Shown here: one piece after another, positions 1 to 9,368 of the stretch
Layout of the letters: each line of letters begins with the position of its first letter
Numbering within the stretch: the stretch's first letter is position 1
Origin: Prevotella sp.
Lineage (GTDB): Bacteria; Bacteroidota; Bacteroidia; Bacteroidales; Bacteroidaceae
NCBI GenBank assembly: GCA_017428805.1
Contig: JAFRQC010000199.1
Location: 1-20,304 of the forward strand
Direction: 5' to 3'
Length of the DNA stretch: 20,304 nt
The notes under the pieces: model-generated
Database searches by the model: none
Seen by the model: the letters and a program-made list of their open reading frames with translations, nothing else
What the model was told of the DNA's origin: nothing
Program-made: the position numbers and the translations under genes

Positions 1-839
1 CAGGGGATGCCGAGTGCGAGTGCTTCGAACTCCAGATCCTTCATAAAGGCCTGTACGCGCTCAGGGATGGCACCAAAATAGTGGTCGTCCATCTGCTGGT
101 TCTTGGCAGAGTCGTGACCCATCAGGGTACGACCAGTCAGCAGGAGGTCAGGACGGGCGGCATAGAGACCTTCATCTACAAGGAAGTACTCCTGTTCCCA
201 GCCGAGGTTAGAAGTGACCTTCTTCACAGCGGGATCAAAATAATGACAGACATCAACGGCTGCTACATTCACAGCGTGCAGAGCACGAAGCAACGGTGCC
301 TTGTAGTCGAGAGCCTCACCACTGTAAGAGATGAAGACGGTAGGGATACACAGTGTGTCATCAATGATGAACACAGGCGATGTGGGATCCCAGGCAGAGT
401 AACCACGGGCTTCGAAGGTCGAGCGGATACCACCAGAGGGGAATGATGAGGCGTCAGGCTCCTGCTGCACCAGCAGCTTGCCGGTGAACTCCTCCACCAT
501 ACCACCCTTGCCATCGTGCTCGATAAACGAGTCGTGCTTTTCGGCAGTACCTTCGGTGAGGGGCTGGAACCAGTGTGTATAGTGCGTCACGCCATTTTCT
601 GTGGCCCACTGTTTCATACCTTCTGCCACAGCGTCGGCAATCTCACGGTCCAGACGGGCGCCGTTGTCCATTACGTCGATCATCTTTTCGTACACGTCCT
701 TCGGTAGGTACTTGTACATTTTCTCACGGTTGAAGACCTTCTTGCCAAAATACTTTGCGGGTCTCTCACTTGGTGTTTTTACGTCGAGTGGCTTCTTCTT
801 GAATGCCTCGCCGACAACCTGAAATCTTAATGCTTCCAT
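1..839 (-). CDS. glnN: Type III glutamine synthetase, N-terminal part (cut by window edge)
   Basis: ATP-dependent ligation of ammonium to glutamate to give glutamine, in the cytoplasm. The visible 279 residues begin MEALRFQVVGEAFKKK and contain the GSIII hallmarks SFPSGGIRSTFEARGY followed by AWDPTSPVF, and later NLGWEQEYFLVD and GHDSAKNQQMDDHYFG. These match GSIII, a family of about 700 or more residues typical of Bacteroidetes, and not the shorter GSI or GSII enzymes. The C-terminal half lies outside the window. The start at 839 is the first ATG of the conserved N-terminus, 12 bases after the dapL stop, so the gene is probably the third of a dapF-dapL-glnN transcript. No Shine-Dalgarno sequence is visible, as usual for this phylum. 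I see no frame disruption. Confidence 0.93.
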   Translation of the reverse strand, partial: MEALRFQVVGEAFKKKPLDVKTPSERPAKYFGKKVFNREKMYKYLPKDVYEKMIDVMDNGARLDREIADAVAEGMKQWATENGVTHYTHWFQPLTEGTAEKHDSFIEHDGKGGMVEEFTGKLLVQQEPDASSFPSGGIRSTFEARGYSAWDPTSPVFIIDDTLCIPTVFISYSGEALDYKAPLLRALHAVNVAAVDVCHYFDPAVKKVTSNLGWEQEYFLVDEGLYAARPDLLLTGRTLMGHDSAKNQQMDDHYFGAIPERVQAFMKDLEFEALALGIP

Positions 840-851
840 ACTTAAAATGAT

Positions 852-2090
852 TTAATGTGAATTTGTCCAGTTTTCTATTCTCGTTAATGCTTCTTTCGTT
901 GTTTCGTGACTACCGAAGGCGGTGAAGCGCACGTAACCCTCGCCCGAGGGACCGAAGCCGACACCTGGGGTGCAGACCACATTGGCGCCATAGAGCAGTT
1001 CCTCGAAGAACTGCCACGACGAAGTGCCGTCTGGCGTCTTCATCCAGACATAGGGTGCGTTCTCACCACCATAGACCTCGTAACCCAGACGGCGCAGGGT
1101 GTCGAGCATCAGACGGGCGTTGGCCATATAGTAGTCGATGGTGGCCTGTATCTGTTCCTTGCCCTCGGGGGTGTAGATCGCCTCTGCAGCACGTTGGCTG
1201 ATATAGCTGGCACCATTGAACTTCGTACATTGGCGACGGTTCCACAGTTGATGCACAGAGTGACGTTCGCCCTCGAAATCGGCCACCGTCACATCCTTGG
1301 GAACGATGGTATAGCCACAGCGTACACCTGTAAAGCCTGCCGTCTTCGAGTACGAATGGAACTCGATGGCGCATTTGCGGGCACCACGTATCTCATAGAT
1401 GCTGCGGGGGATCTCCGGATCGCGGATGTAAGCCTGATAGGCAGCATCGTAGAGGATGAGGGCATCGTTCTTCAAGGCGTAGTTCACCCACTTGCGCAGT
1501 TCCTGCTTCGTGATGACCGTACCCGTGGGGTTGTTGGGATAACACAGGTAGATCACATCCATATGACGATCCTTGGGAATCTCAGGCACAAAGCCGTTCT
1601 CTGCTATGATGGGCATATAGACCACATTCGTCCAGCGTCCGTCCTCAAAAGTGCCGCAACGACCTATCATCACGTTCGAATCGATATACACGGGATAGAT
1701 AGGATCCGTCACGCCGATGAAGTTGTCCCAGTGCAGCAGTTCCTGGATGTTGCCGGTGTCTGACTTCGCGCCGTCGTTGATAAACACCTCATCGGGGTCG
1801 AGATGGATGCCACGCGGCAGGAAGTCGTTCTTGAGGATGGCCTCACGCAGGAAGGCGTAGCCCTGTTCCGGACCGTAGCCGTGGAACCCTTCGGCAGTAG
1901 CCATCTCGGCCGTTGCCTTATGCATGGCCTCGATGACAGCCGGACAAAGAGGCTGGGTCACGTCGCCGATGCCGAGGGAGATGACGTCTGCCTTGGGATG
2001 CATCACCTTGAAGGCATTCACCTTTTTGGCGATGTCAGCGAACAAATAGTTGTTCTGTAGGTTTAAAAAATGTACGTTTACTAATGCCAT
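852..2090 (-). CDS. dapL: LL-diaminopimelate aminotransferase
   Basis: PLP enzyme converting tetrahydrodipicolinate directly to LL-diaminopimelate with glutamate as amino donor, replacing the acylated DapD/C/E route. The 412-residue length fits the family. Visible fold-type I aminotransferase motifs are SLGIGDVTQPL near the N-terminus, the YPNNPTG loop around residue 185, the ILYDAAYQAYI strand with the PLP-ring Asp around 215, and the PLP lysine in SYSKTAGFTGVRCGY at about Lys249. An upstream in-frame ATG at 2189 would add 33 arginine-rich residues overlapping dapF; the start at 2090 (MALVNVHFLNLQNNYLF) is preferred because it matches family N-termini and lies 5 bases after the dapF stop. 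Next to dapF, which performs the following step, and glnN. Confidence 0.95.
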   Translation of the reverse strand: MALVNVHFLNLQNNYLFADIAKKVNAFKVMHPKADVISLGIGDVTQPLCPAVIEAMHKATAEMATAEGFHGYGPEQGYAFLREAILKNDFLPRGIHLDPDEVFINDGAKSDTGNIQELLHWDNFIGVTDPIYPVYIDSNVMIGRCGTFEDGRWTNVVYMPIIAENGFVPEIPKDRHMDVIYLCYPNNPTGTVITKQELRKWVNYALKNDALILYDAAYQAYIRDPEIPRSIYEIRGARKCAIEFHSYSKTAGFTGVRCGYTIVPKDVTVADFEGERHSVHQLWNRRQCTKFNGASYISQRAAEAIYTPEGKEQIQATIDYYMANARLMLDTLRRLGYEVYGGENAPYVWMKTPDGTSSWQFFEELLYGANVVCTPGVGFGPSGEGYVRFTAFGSHETTKEALTRIENWTNSH

Positions 2091-2095
2091 AATTC

Positions 2096-2920
2096 TTATG
2101 TTGTTTGAAGTTTTGCCAATTCTATTTCCCCGTCGAAGACGAAGGTGGCGGGACCAGTCATATAGACGTGATTGTCGCTCTCCCGCCACTCGATGCTGAG
2201 TGTGCCGCCATCCATCACGATCTGCGACTTACGACCAGCCTTGCCTGTGAGGGCAGCAGCTACTGCTGTTGCGCAAGCGCCTGTTCCACAGGCCATCGTG
2301 ATACCACTACCGCGTTCCCAGACACGGGTGCGGATCGAGCCATCGGCCTCCACACGGGCGAGTTCGATGTTACAGCGTTGCGGGAAGGCTGGGTGATGCT
2401 CCAAGGCGTGACCGGTCTTATCCACCTGATCCACGTCGTCTGTAAAGATGACGAAATGGGGATTGCCCATCGATACGAATGTTCCTAGGCGCAGGCCACG
2501 AGAGGTCATATATTGCGATTCGTCCTCCAATACGGGCTCACCCATATCCACCGTCACGCTCTCCACGACACCGTCAGCGATATGCAGACTCAAGATCTTC
2601 ACGCCAGAGAGCGTCAGCAGCCGTATCTCGGTCTTATCGGTCAATCCTCGTTCATAGAGATATTTCCCAATACATCTCGACGCATTGCCGCACATCATCG
2701 CCTCCGATCCGTCGGCGTTATAGATATGCATCGTGTAGTCTGCCTCAGGCACGGGTGATGCACCTATCAGCACCAGTCCGTCGGAGCCGATACCCTTATG
2801 ACGGTCGCTCCAGGCGATGGCTACTGCCTGCGGATTGGCGATCTTTCGCTCCATCATATTAATATAGATGTAGTCATTACCGCAACCGTGCATCTTCGTA
2901 AACCTGATTTTTTGTGTCAT
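2096..2920 (-). CDS. dapF: Diaminopimelate epimerase
   Basis: Cofactor-independent epimerisation of LL- to meso-diaminopimelate, the precursor of lysine and of the peptidoglycan cross-link. The 274-residue protein has both halves of the family: [10 protein letters not shown] at residues 10-19, [16 protein letters not shown] with catalytic Cys77, [12 protein letters not shown] around 148-159, and [16 protein letters not shown] with catalytic Cys211. The two cysteines are the acid/base pair of this family. The open frame extends upstream to 3034, but that extension crosses the promoter at 2971-3001 and is not conserved sequence, so the start is placed at 2920 ([12 protein letters not shown]). 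First gene of a dapF-dapL-glnN unit. Confidence 0.95.
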   Translation of the reverse strand: MTQKIRFTKMHGCGNDYIYINMMERKIANPQAVAIAWSDRHKGIGSDGLVLIGASPVPEADYTMHIYNADGSEAMMCGNASRCIGKYLYERGLTDKTEIRLLTLSGVKILSLHIADGVVESVTVDMGEPVLEDESQYMTSRGLRLGTFVSMGNPHFVIFTDDVDQVDKTGHALEHHPAFPQRCNIELARVEADGSIRTRVWERGSGITMACGTGACATAVAAALTGKAGRKSQIVMDGGTLSIEWRESDNHVYMTGPATFVFDGEIELAKLQTT

Positions 2921-2970
2921 ATTGCTATGTTTATTTGAAGTTTGCTTTCTATTTGTTATCTTTTCTAGTG

Positions 2971-3001
2971 CAAAGGTAGACAAAGAGTCACATATAGCAA
3001 A
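2971..3001 (-). promoter_or_regulatory. Bacteroidetes-type promoter of dapF-dapL-glnN
   Basis: On the minus strand TTTG (3001-2998), a 19-base spacer and TACCTTTG (2978-2971) match the Bacteroidetes primary sigma consensus TTTG-N19/20-TAnnTTTG. The predicted RNA start is about 2965, giving a leader of about 45 nt before the dapF ATG at 2920. Confidence 0.72.
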
Positions 3002-3089
3002 GAAATGCCTCCATTTTGTTTGTAAAAAATTCAATTAACTATCATTTTGTAAAGCCTGAACCCGCAATTAGTGTCATTTTCCTTACATC

Positions 3090-3332
3090 TTGCATATCCA
3101 TCCCTCACTTTTTTTACAAAGTGTCAGTTTGAAGAACCTGTTTGATTGGCTATCCCTTCCCTTGGTGGTTGGTGACTATGAAACACTAACCTCCATCAAG
3201 GCCGAGGTGATGGAACAGCAGACGGGTGTTGTGCTGAACCTTGAGGCCTGGACGGAGGGGCGTATGATTCTCAGCGATGAGCAGAAGGATGCACTGAAGG
3301 ATCAGGTTGAGGCTTTCCTGAAATTCGTGTGA
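3090..3332 (+). other. Orphan coding-like fragment, function unknown
   Basis: An open frame of 80 residues reads from a TTG at 3090 to TGA at 3330. From about 3135 the sequence looks like real protein with strong codon bias: LFDWLSLPLVVGDYETL, then TGVVLNLEAWTEGRMILSD and an acidic/Lys helix ending in AFLKFV. I do not recognise the family. There is no in-frame ATG before residue 41, no TAnnTTTG element upstream on this strand, and the last 31 bases overlap the convergent gltD end. It could be a short gene with a TTG start or the 3' remnant of a lost larger gene. Otherwise the 380 bases between gltD and dapF hold only the dapF promoter and a weak CACTTT/AAAGTG inverted repeat at 3106-3123. Confidence 0.35.
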
Positions 3333-4669
3333 AGATAGGCATCGACCTTCTGGGCTGTCTGACGGCCGCTGGCCATCGCGCGAACGGCGAGCGAGGCACC
3401 ATTGGCGGCATCACCACAGACGAAAACATTCTCAGGATACTGCGGATGTTCAGGCTTGAGGAAGCCCATAGCCAGCAGCACGAGTTCGGCCTTGATGATT
3501 TCCGGCTGGCCCTTCTCGACCATAATGGGACGACCACCCTCAGGATTCGGTTTCCAGTCAATCTCCTGCACACGGACTCCTGTGAGTTTGCCGTTCTCAC
3601 CCAGGAACTCCAATGTATTGATGTTCCAGCGGCGGGTGCAGCCTTCCTCGTGTGAAGAAGTGGTCTTGAGGGTGCGGGGCCATTCGGGCCAGGGGTTCTG
3701 CGGATCTTCTGGACCTTCCACGGGTTTGGGCATAATCTCTATCTGGGTGACGCTCTTACAGCCCTGACGATGGGCAGTGCCGATGCAGTCAGAGCCTGTG
3801 TCACCACCACCAATCACGAGGACATCCTTGCCTTTGGCGGTGATACGCTCATCCTTGCTAAACTCCATACCTGCCAAAATGCGATTCTGCTGCGAGAGCA
3901 GTTCAAGGGCGAAGTGTATGCCTTTCAGCTCTCGGCCTGGGGCTTTGAGATCTCTGGCTGTCGGTGTGCCAGTGGCGATGACGATGGCATCGTAATCGGA
4001 ATTCTCAGAGTAATCAGAGAACTCAGAATTATACTTAAACTCGATGCCTTCGGCCTCCATCAGGCGCAGTCTTCTGTCGATGATGGCCTTGTTGAGTTTG
4101 AAGTTAGGGATACCATAGCGCAGGAGCCCGCCTGCGGCCTCGTTCTTCTCGAAGACCGTGACGCTGTAACCCATATGGTTAAGGTCGTTGGCAGCAGCGA
4201 GTCCGGCAGGTCCTGCACCGATGACGGCAACCTTCTTCCCATTGCGCACGATGTCTGTTTTTGGCTGAATATAGCCCTCGCGGAAAGCGGCCTCTATGAT
4301 GGCGGCCTCGTCTTCACGGTTCGTGGTCGGCTCGTGGTTGAAACGGTTCAGCACGCAGGCCTTTTCGCAGAGTGCAGGGCAGATACGGCCTGTGAACTCA
4401 GGGAAGGGGTTGGTGCTGCTGAGCAGGCGATAAGCCAGTTCCCAGTCTCCTTTATACAGGGCATCGTTCCATTCCGGTGCCTTATTGCCCAGCGGACAAG
4501 CCCAGTGGCAGAAAGGTACGCCACAGTCCATACAACGGCTTGCCTGCAACTTACGCTCGCGGGTGCTGAGTGTCTGTTCCACTTCACTGAAGTCGTGGAT
4601 TCTATCTTGAATCGGCCGATAACCAGCCTCCTGTCGATGTATCTCTAAAAATGCTTTCGGATTTCCCAT
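3302..4669 (-). CDS. gltD: Glutamate synthase small subunit (NADPH, FeS/FAD oxidoreductase)
   Basis: Passes electrons from NAD(P)H through FAD and 4Fe-4S clusters to GltB for reductive synthesis of glutamate from glutamine and 2-oxoglutarate. The 455 residues carry the N-terminal cysteine ladder (Cys46, 49, 54, 58 in CMDCGVPFCHWAC and Cys97, 101, 105 in CPALCEKAC), the FAD Rossmann motif VAVIGAGPAGLAAA near 147-160, the NADPH motif VLVIGGGDTGSD near 283-294, and the C-terminal FAD-closing VFVCGDAANGASLAVRAM. Start MGNPKAFLEI at 4669. It lies 85 bases after gltB and is probably cotranscribed with it. Oddity: residues 216-226 contain a serine/aspartate-rich stretch, SEFSDYSENSDYD, over a small imprecise tcagag repeat in the DNA. 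Confidence 0.95.
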   Translation of the reverse strand: MGNPKAFLEIHRQEAGYRPIQDRIHDFSEVEQTLSTRERKLQASRCMDCGVPFCHWACPLGNKAPEWNDALYKGDWELAYRLLSSTNPFPEFTGRICPALCEKACVLNRFNHEPTTNREDEAAIIEAAFREGYIQPKTDIVRNGKKVAVIGAGPAGLAAANDLNHMGYSVTVFEKNEAAGGLLRYGIPNFKLNKAIIDRRLRLMEAEGIEFKYNSEFSDYSENSDYDAIVIATGTPTARDLKAPGRELKGIHFALELLSQQNRILAGMEFSKDERITAKGKDVLVIGGGDTGSDCIGTAHRQGCKSVTQIEIMPKPVEGPEDPQNPWPEWPRTLKTTSSHEEGCTRRWNINTLEFLGENGKLTGVRVQEIDWKPNPEGGRPIMVEKGQPEIIKAELVLLAMGFLKPEHPQYPENVFVCGDAANGASLAVRAMASGRQTAQKVDAYLHTNFRKAST

Positions 4670-4754
4670 AATGAAAAATTTAAAAATTTAAGAATTCAAA
4701 AATTAAAGACGTTCGATGTTTTTAATCTTATAATTTTTTCATTTTTACATTTTA
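4670..4754. other. AT-rich gltB-gltD intergenic spacer
   Basis: 85 bases, strongly AT-rich, with short A/T inverted repeats (ATTAAA and TTTAAT either side of a gacgttcgatg core around 4703-4727). I see no strong promoter or GC-rich terminator, so gltB and gltD probably share one transcript. Confidence 0.4.
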
Positions 4755-7700
4755 CTAATAGTCGCGCTGGATGTCAGCGATCTTCTCGTGAAGCTTCTTC
4801 ATCTTCTCTTCCTCAAGCACGCGTTTGTACTCGATGGGGATGACCTGGATGAAGTCTTCTATATAGCGATGCCAGTTGTCGAGCATACGGCCTGCGAGGG
4901 CAGAACCCGTGTGCAGGTAATGCTGGCGTATGAGTTCGAGTAGTTCTTTACGGCTGACGCTGTCCTCGACCAGTGAGAGTTCCACCATATCCATATTACA
5001 GAAGTAGTCGAACGTGTGGTCGGGGTCGTAGACGTATGCCACGCCACCCGACATACCAGCCGCGAAGTTTCGTCCTGTCTTACCAAGTACGACAACGCGT
5101 CCGCCTGTCATATACTCACAGCAGTGGTCGCCGGCACCCTCGATGACTGCGATGGCACCCGAGTTACGAACGCCGAAGCGCTCACCCACCTTACCGTTGA
5201 TATAGAGCTCGCCGCTGGTGGCTCCATAGAGACCTGTGTTGCCGGCGATGATATTCTCCTCGGCCTTGAAATCTTCGCTGCGACGGGCTGGCGGAAGGAT
5301 GCTTATGCGACCACCAGAGAGTCCCTTGCCGAAGTAGTCGTTGGCCTCGCCTTCGAGCCTTATGTCGAGCCCCTTCACAGCGAAGGCGCCGAACGACTGA
5401 CCAGCCGAGCCCTTGAACTTGATCTTGATGGTACCCTCTGGCAGACCTTCCTCGCCGTACTTTTTGGCGATGACGCCGCTGAGCATCGTACAGGCAGCAC
5501 GATCGGTATTCTTGATGGCGTAGTCGAGGGTGATATCTTCGTCACCATCAATGGCCTTCTCAGCAGCTTTGATGATTTCCTCATCCTTGACGCCAGTAAC
5601 CTTCGTGAATGCGCCACGATCCCAATAGAGAGCCTTGTCCGTCTCCGGCTTATGCAGCAGGCGACCGAAATCAATGGTCTTCTGTTTGTCTGTGGCATTG
5701 TCGGTGTTTACCTCAATGAGTTCCGTGTGGCCGATGATCTCCTTCAGGCTGTGGACGCCGATCTCACTCAGATACTCTCTGACCTGCTCGGCGAGGAACG
5801 TAAAGAAGTTCACGACATACTCTGCACGGCCTTCGAAATGCTTGCGCAACTCAGGATTCTGCGTGGCGACACCCATCGGACAGGTGTTCGTGTTACATTT
5901 ACGCATCATCACGCAGCCCAGTACGATCAGCGGCAACGTACCAAACGAGAACTCGTCAGCGCCCAGCATCGCCATAATAATCACATCCTTGGCGGTCTTC
6001 AACTGACCATCGGTCTGCAGGCGCACTTGGTTTCTTAATCCATTGCGCACGAGTGTCTGCTGTGTCTCGGCGAGACCGATCTCTGGCGAGATACCTGCGA
6101 AACGCATACTGCTGGCTGGACTTGCACCCGTACCACCCTCGGCACCGCTGATGACGATGAGGTCAGCCTTGGCCTTTGCCACACCTGCGGCAATCGTTCC
6201 CACGCCACTCTCGGCCACGAGCTTCACGCTGACGGCAGCCGTGGGGTTGATATTCTTGAGGTCGAAGATCAACTGAGCCAAGTCCTCAATACTATAAATG
6301 TCGTGATGGGGCGGGGGCGAGATGAGCGAGATGCCTGGGATGGCGTTACGCGTCTTGGCGATGATATCGTTGACCTTGAATCCAGGCAACTGACCACCCT
6401 CACCGGGCTTCGCACCCTGTGCCACCTTAATCTGTATCTCTTCGGCGTTCACCAGATATTCAGCCGTCACGCCAAAGCGACCGCTGGCAATCTGCTTGGT
6501 CTTGCTGGAGAGGCTGACGCCATCCACCTCTGTATGATAGCGGACATTGTCCTCACCGCCCTCACCAGTGTTCGAACGTGTGCCGAGTTTGTTCATAGCT
6601 AAGGCCAGTGCCTCGTGGGCCTCAATACTCAGCGCTCCAAAGCTCATAGCACCCGTCACGAAGTGCTTCACGATCGACTCCACGCTCTCCACCTCGTCAA
6701 TCGGCATCGGCTTGGCAGCCTTTTTCCAGCCGAAGAAGTCGCGGATAAAGATCGGGCTTTCCTTTTCATCAACAATCTTGGCCCAAGCCTTGAATTTATC
6801 ATAGTTGCCTTGTCTCGTCGCCAGTTGCAGCTTGGCAATCGTCTCAGGATTCCAGGCGTGCAGGATACCGTCCTTGCGCCAGGCGAACTGTCCCTGATTC
6901 TTCAGGAAGGTTTGTTCTTTGGCTGCCTCGTGCAGACGGATGGCATCGCGGGCAATCTCCTTCAGTCCGATACCGCCGATGGTGCTTGTTTCCGTACCGA
7001 AATACCGTCTCAGTAAGTCCTCGCTCAGGCCAATGCTCTCGAAGATCTTCGCACCGCGATATGAGCGGATGGTCGAGATACCCATCTTCGACATAATCTT
7101 CTTCAAACCCTTATCCACAGCCTTGATGTAATTCTTCTCTGCCGTTGCGTATTCCTCCTGGATCTTGCCTTTCTTCACCAGATCGTCGAGGATGGCGAAT
7201 GTCATATATGGGCACAGCGCACTTGCACCATAGCCCAGCAACAGTGCTGCGTGCATCGTCTCGCGGATCTCACCGCTCTCTACGATCAGTGCCGTCTGCA
7301 CGCGCTTACCCACGCTGATCAGATAGTGGTGCACGGCCGAGACAGCCAACAGACTTGGAATGGCCGCGTGCTGCTCATCGATGTCCCTGTCTGAAAGGAT
7401 GATATAGTTCACACCCTCGTCCACGCTTGCCTCGGCCTCCTTACAGAGGTCATCGAGCGACTTCCGCAGACCTTCCTCGCCCTTTTCTATCTCAAAGAGG
7501 ATAGGCAGTTTCTTGGTGTTGAAGCCCTTATAGCGGATGTTACATAATATATCAAGTTGTGTGTTGGTCAGTACGGGCTGCGGCAGACGCACCATCTTAC
7601 AGTTCGAGGCGTCTGGCGTCAGGATGTTTGTTCCCACGGCGCCGATATACTCCGTCAACGACATCACCAGCTCTTCGCGGATGGGGTCGATGGCAGGGTT

Positions 7701-9275
7701 CGTCACCTGCGCAAACTGCTGACGGAAATAGTTGAAGAACACCTGCGGACGGTCGCTCACCACAGCCAGCGGCGTGTCGTTACCCATTGCTGCCACAGGC
7801 TCCTGTCCGGCTGTCGCCATCGGGACGATCGTCTTGTCGATGTCCTCCTGGCCAAAACCGAAGTTCACGAGTTTGCATTCGAGGTCGCTCACGCCATTCT
7901 CCACGTGGCGGCCGCTCTTCAGCTTCTCCAGCTGCACGCGGTTCTCACTCAGCCACTCGCGGTAGGGATGTGCCTTGGCAAGCTTCTCCTTGATCTCACC
8001 GTCGTAGTAGATCTTACCCTCCTGCGTATCAATCAGCAGGATCTTACCTGGCTGCAGACGGCCTTTCGAAACCACGTCACCAGGCTCGAAGTCCATCACG
8101 CCCACCTCTGAGGCGACGACCATCATACCCTGCTTCGTAATCGTATAGCGGCTGGGGCGCAGACCGTTGCGGTCAAGCATACCTCCCGCATAGCGTCCGT
8201 CGGAGAACAGCAGGGCGGCGGGACCGTCCCACGGCTCCATCAGGATAGAGTGGTATTCGTAGAAGGCCTTCAGGTCTTCCGAGATGGGGTTTTTGTCGTT
8301 GAAGCTCTCTGGCACGAGAATGGCCATCGCCTGCGGCAGCGACAGACCGCTCATCATCAGGAACTCGAAGACATTGTCGAGGCTGGCAGAGTCACTCATA
8401 CCCTCCTGCACGATAGGCCGCAGGTCCTTGATGTCGCCTAGTGCCTCACTTGAGAGCACGCTCTCCCGCGCCTTCATCCAGCCGCGATTGCCTCGGATGG
8501 TGTTGATCTCGCCATTGTGGGCGAGCAAGCGGAAGGGCTGGGCTAAGGACCACGTTGGAAATGTGTTGGTTGAGAAGCGTGAGTGCACCAGCGCCAGTCC
8601 GCTTGTAAAATAAGGATTCGACAGGTCAGGGAAATACCGTCTGAGCTGTCCGCTCGTCAGCATGCCCTTATAGATGATGTTTTTGCTCGACAGAGAGCAG
8701 ATATAGAAGTCCTTGTGATTGATGCGGTTTTCTATTCTCTTGCGTACCTTATATAATATACGGTCGAGCGTTGCGGCTTGCTCCTCCGTGACGCCTGTGA
8801 CGAAAATCTGCCTAATCTCCGGCTCCACCTCTCTGGCGGCCTTGCCTAGCACCTCTGGGTTTGTGGGCACCGTGCGTACGTGCATCAGCTGCAGTCCCTC
8901 GCGCTCTATCTCCTCTATCATCACGCTCAAGATCTGTTCCTGGGCCTTCACGTCTTTTGGCAGGAACACCAGACCTGTGCCGTAGCGGCCTTTCTCTGGT
9001 ACGGGGATGCCCTGCAGCAGAATGAACTCGTGGGGAATCTGAATCATGATGCCTGCACCGTCGCCCGTCTTGTCGCGCGTTTCGGCACCACGGTGCTCCA
9101 TGTTCTCCAGCACCTTCAGGGCATTGTCCACCAATTCGTGACTCTTGCCCCCGTGGATATTCACCACCATACCCACGCCGCAAGCGTCGTGTTCATAATC
9201 CGGCTGGTAAAGCCCTGTGTGTATCCTCCTTTCATCTTGTGTCAGCTGTGATGCTTGAAGTTTGCAATGTGTCAT
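4755..9275 (-). CDS. gltB: Glutamate synthase large subunit
   Basis: Transfers the amide nitrogen of glutamine to 2-oxoglutarate. At 1506 residues it has normal length and domain order. A class II glutaminase domain has its catalytic N-terminal cysteine at Cys32 (HDACGVGMVV), preceded by a 31-residue propeptide normally removed. A central linking domain follows. The FMN-binding synthase domain has the 3Fe-4S cysteines C-x5-C-x4-C at about 1121, 1127 and 1132 (CVMMRKCNTNTCPMG). The C-terminal GxGxG helix domain includes GAFAVKGLDIRLEGEANDYFGKG. An in-frame ATG at 9368 would add 31 residues, but a strong promoter lies between it and 9275, so the later start MTHCKLQASQL is chosen. First gene of gltB-gltD. 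Confidence 0.96.
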   Translation of the reverse strand: MTHCKLQASQLTQDERRIHTGLYQPDYEHDACGVGMVVNIHGGKSHELVDNALKVLENMEHRGAETRDKTGDGAGIMIQIPHEFILLQGIPVPEKGRYGTGLVFLPKDVKAQEQILSVMIEEIEREGLQLMHVRTVPTNPEVLGKAAREVEPEIRQIFVTGVTEEQAATLDRILYKVRKRIENRINHKDFYICSLSSKNIIYKGMLTSGQLRRYFPDLSNPYFTSGLALVHSRFSTNTFPTWSLAQPFRLLAHNGEINTIRGNRGWMKARESVLSSEALGDIKDLRPIVQEGMSDSASLDNVFEFLMMSGLSLPQAMAILVPESFNDKNPISEDLKAFYEYHSILMEPWDGPAALLFSDGRYAGGMLDRNGLRPSRYTITKQGMMVVASEVGVMDFEPGDVVSKGRLQPGKILLIDTQEGKIYYDGEIKEKLAKAHPYREWLSENRVQLEKLKSGRHVENGVSDLECKLVNFGFGQEDIDKTIVPMATAGQEPVAAMGNDTPLAVVSDRPQVFFNYFRQQFAQVTNPAIDPIREELVMSLTEYIGAVGTNILTPDASNCKMVRLPQPVLTNTQLDILCNIRYKGFNTKKLPILFEIEKGEEGLRKSLDDLCKEAEASVDEGVNYIILSDRDIDEQHAAIPSLLAVSAVHHYLISVGKRVQTALIVESGEIRETMHAALLLGYGASALCPYMTFAILDDLVKKGKIQEEYATAEKNYIKAVDKGLKKIMSKMGISTIRSYRGAKIFESIGLSEDLLRRYFGTETSTIGGIGLKEIARDAIRLHEAAKEQTFLKNQGQFAWRKDGILHAWNPETIAKLQLATRQGNYDKFKAWAKIVDEKESPIFIRDFFGWKKAAKPMPIDEVESVESIVKHFVTGAMSFGALSIEAHEALALAMNKLGTRSNTGEGGEDNVRYHTEVDGVSLSSKTKQIASGRFGVTAEYLVNAEEIQIKVAQGAKPGEGGQLPGFKVNDIIAKTRNAIPGISLISPPPHHDIYSIEDLAQLIFDLKNINPTAAVSVKLVAESGVGTIAAGVAKAKADLIVISGAEGGTGASPASSMRFAGISPEIGLAETQQTLVRNGLRNQVRLQTDGQLKTAKDVIIMAMLGADEFSFGTLPLIVLGCVMMRKCNTNTCPMGVATQNPELRKHFEGRAEYVVNFFTFLAEQVREYLSEIGVHSLKEIIGHTELIEVNTDNATDKQKTIDFGRLLHKPETDKALYWDRGAFTKVTGVKDEEIIKAAEKAIDGDEDITLDYAIKNTDRAACTMLSGVIAKKYGEEGLPEGTIKIKFKGSAGQSFGAFAVKGLDIRLEGEANDYFGKGLSGGRISILPPARRSEDFKAEENIIAGNTGLYGATSGELYINGKVGERFGVRNSGAIAVIEGAGDHCCEYMTGGRVVVLGKTGRNFAAGMSGGVAYVYDPDHTFDYFCNMDMVELSLVEDSVSRKELLELIRQHYLHTGSALAGRMLDNWHRYIEDFIQVIPIEYKRVLEEEKMKKLHEKIADIQRDY

Positions 9276-9316
9276 ATTATCCTCAAATTTACTAACGTTT
9301 TGTTCAATTTCGGCTG

Positions 9317-9348
9317 CAAAGGTAATACATATTGTCGGAATACGCAAA
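9317..9348 (-). promoter_or_regulatory. Promoter of gltB-gltD
   Basis: Minus strand TTTG (9348-9345), 20-base spacer, TACCTTTG (9324-9317), a full match to the Bacteroidetes consensus. The RNA start would be about 9311, some 36 nt before the gltB ATG at 9275. This decides the gltB start. Confidence 0.75.
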
Positions 9349-9368
9349 CTTTCGCTTACTTTTTTCAT

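Noticed and set aside
906..1763. 285-codon plus-strand open frame opposite dapL
   Set aside because: Shadow of dapL, whose PLP motifs are intact.
3770..4648. 292-codon plus-strand open frame opposite gltD
   Set aside because: Mirror of gltD codon bias; gltD shows all its cofactor motifs on the other strand.
5016..6038. 340-codon plus-strand open frame opposite gltB
   Set aside because: Antisense shadow of a highly conserved gltB region; the translation has no recognisable motifs and no promoter.
9276..9368. Longer gltB start giving 31 more residues
   Set aside because: A consensus promoter at 9317-9348 lies inside this extension, so it would not be transcribed from that start.
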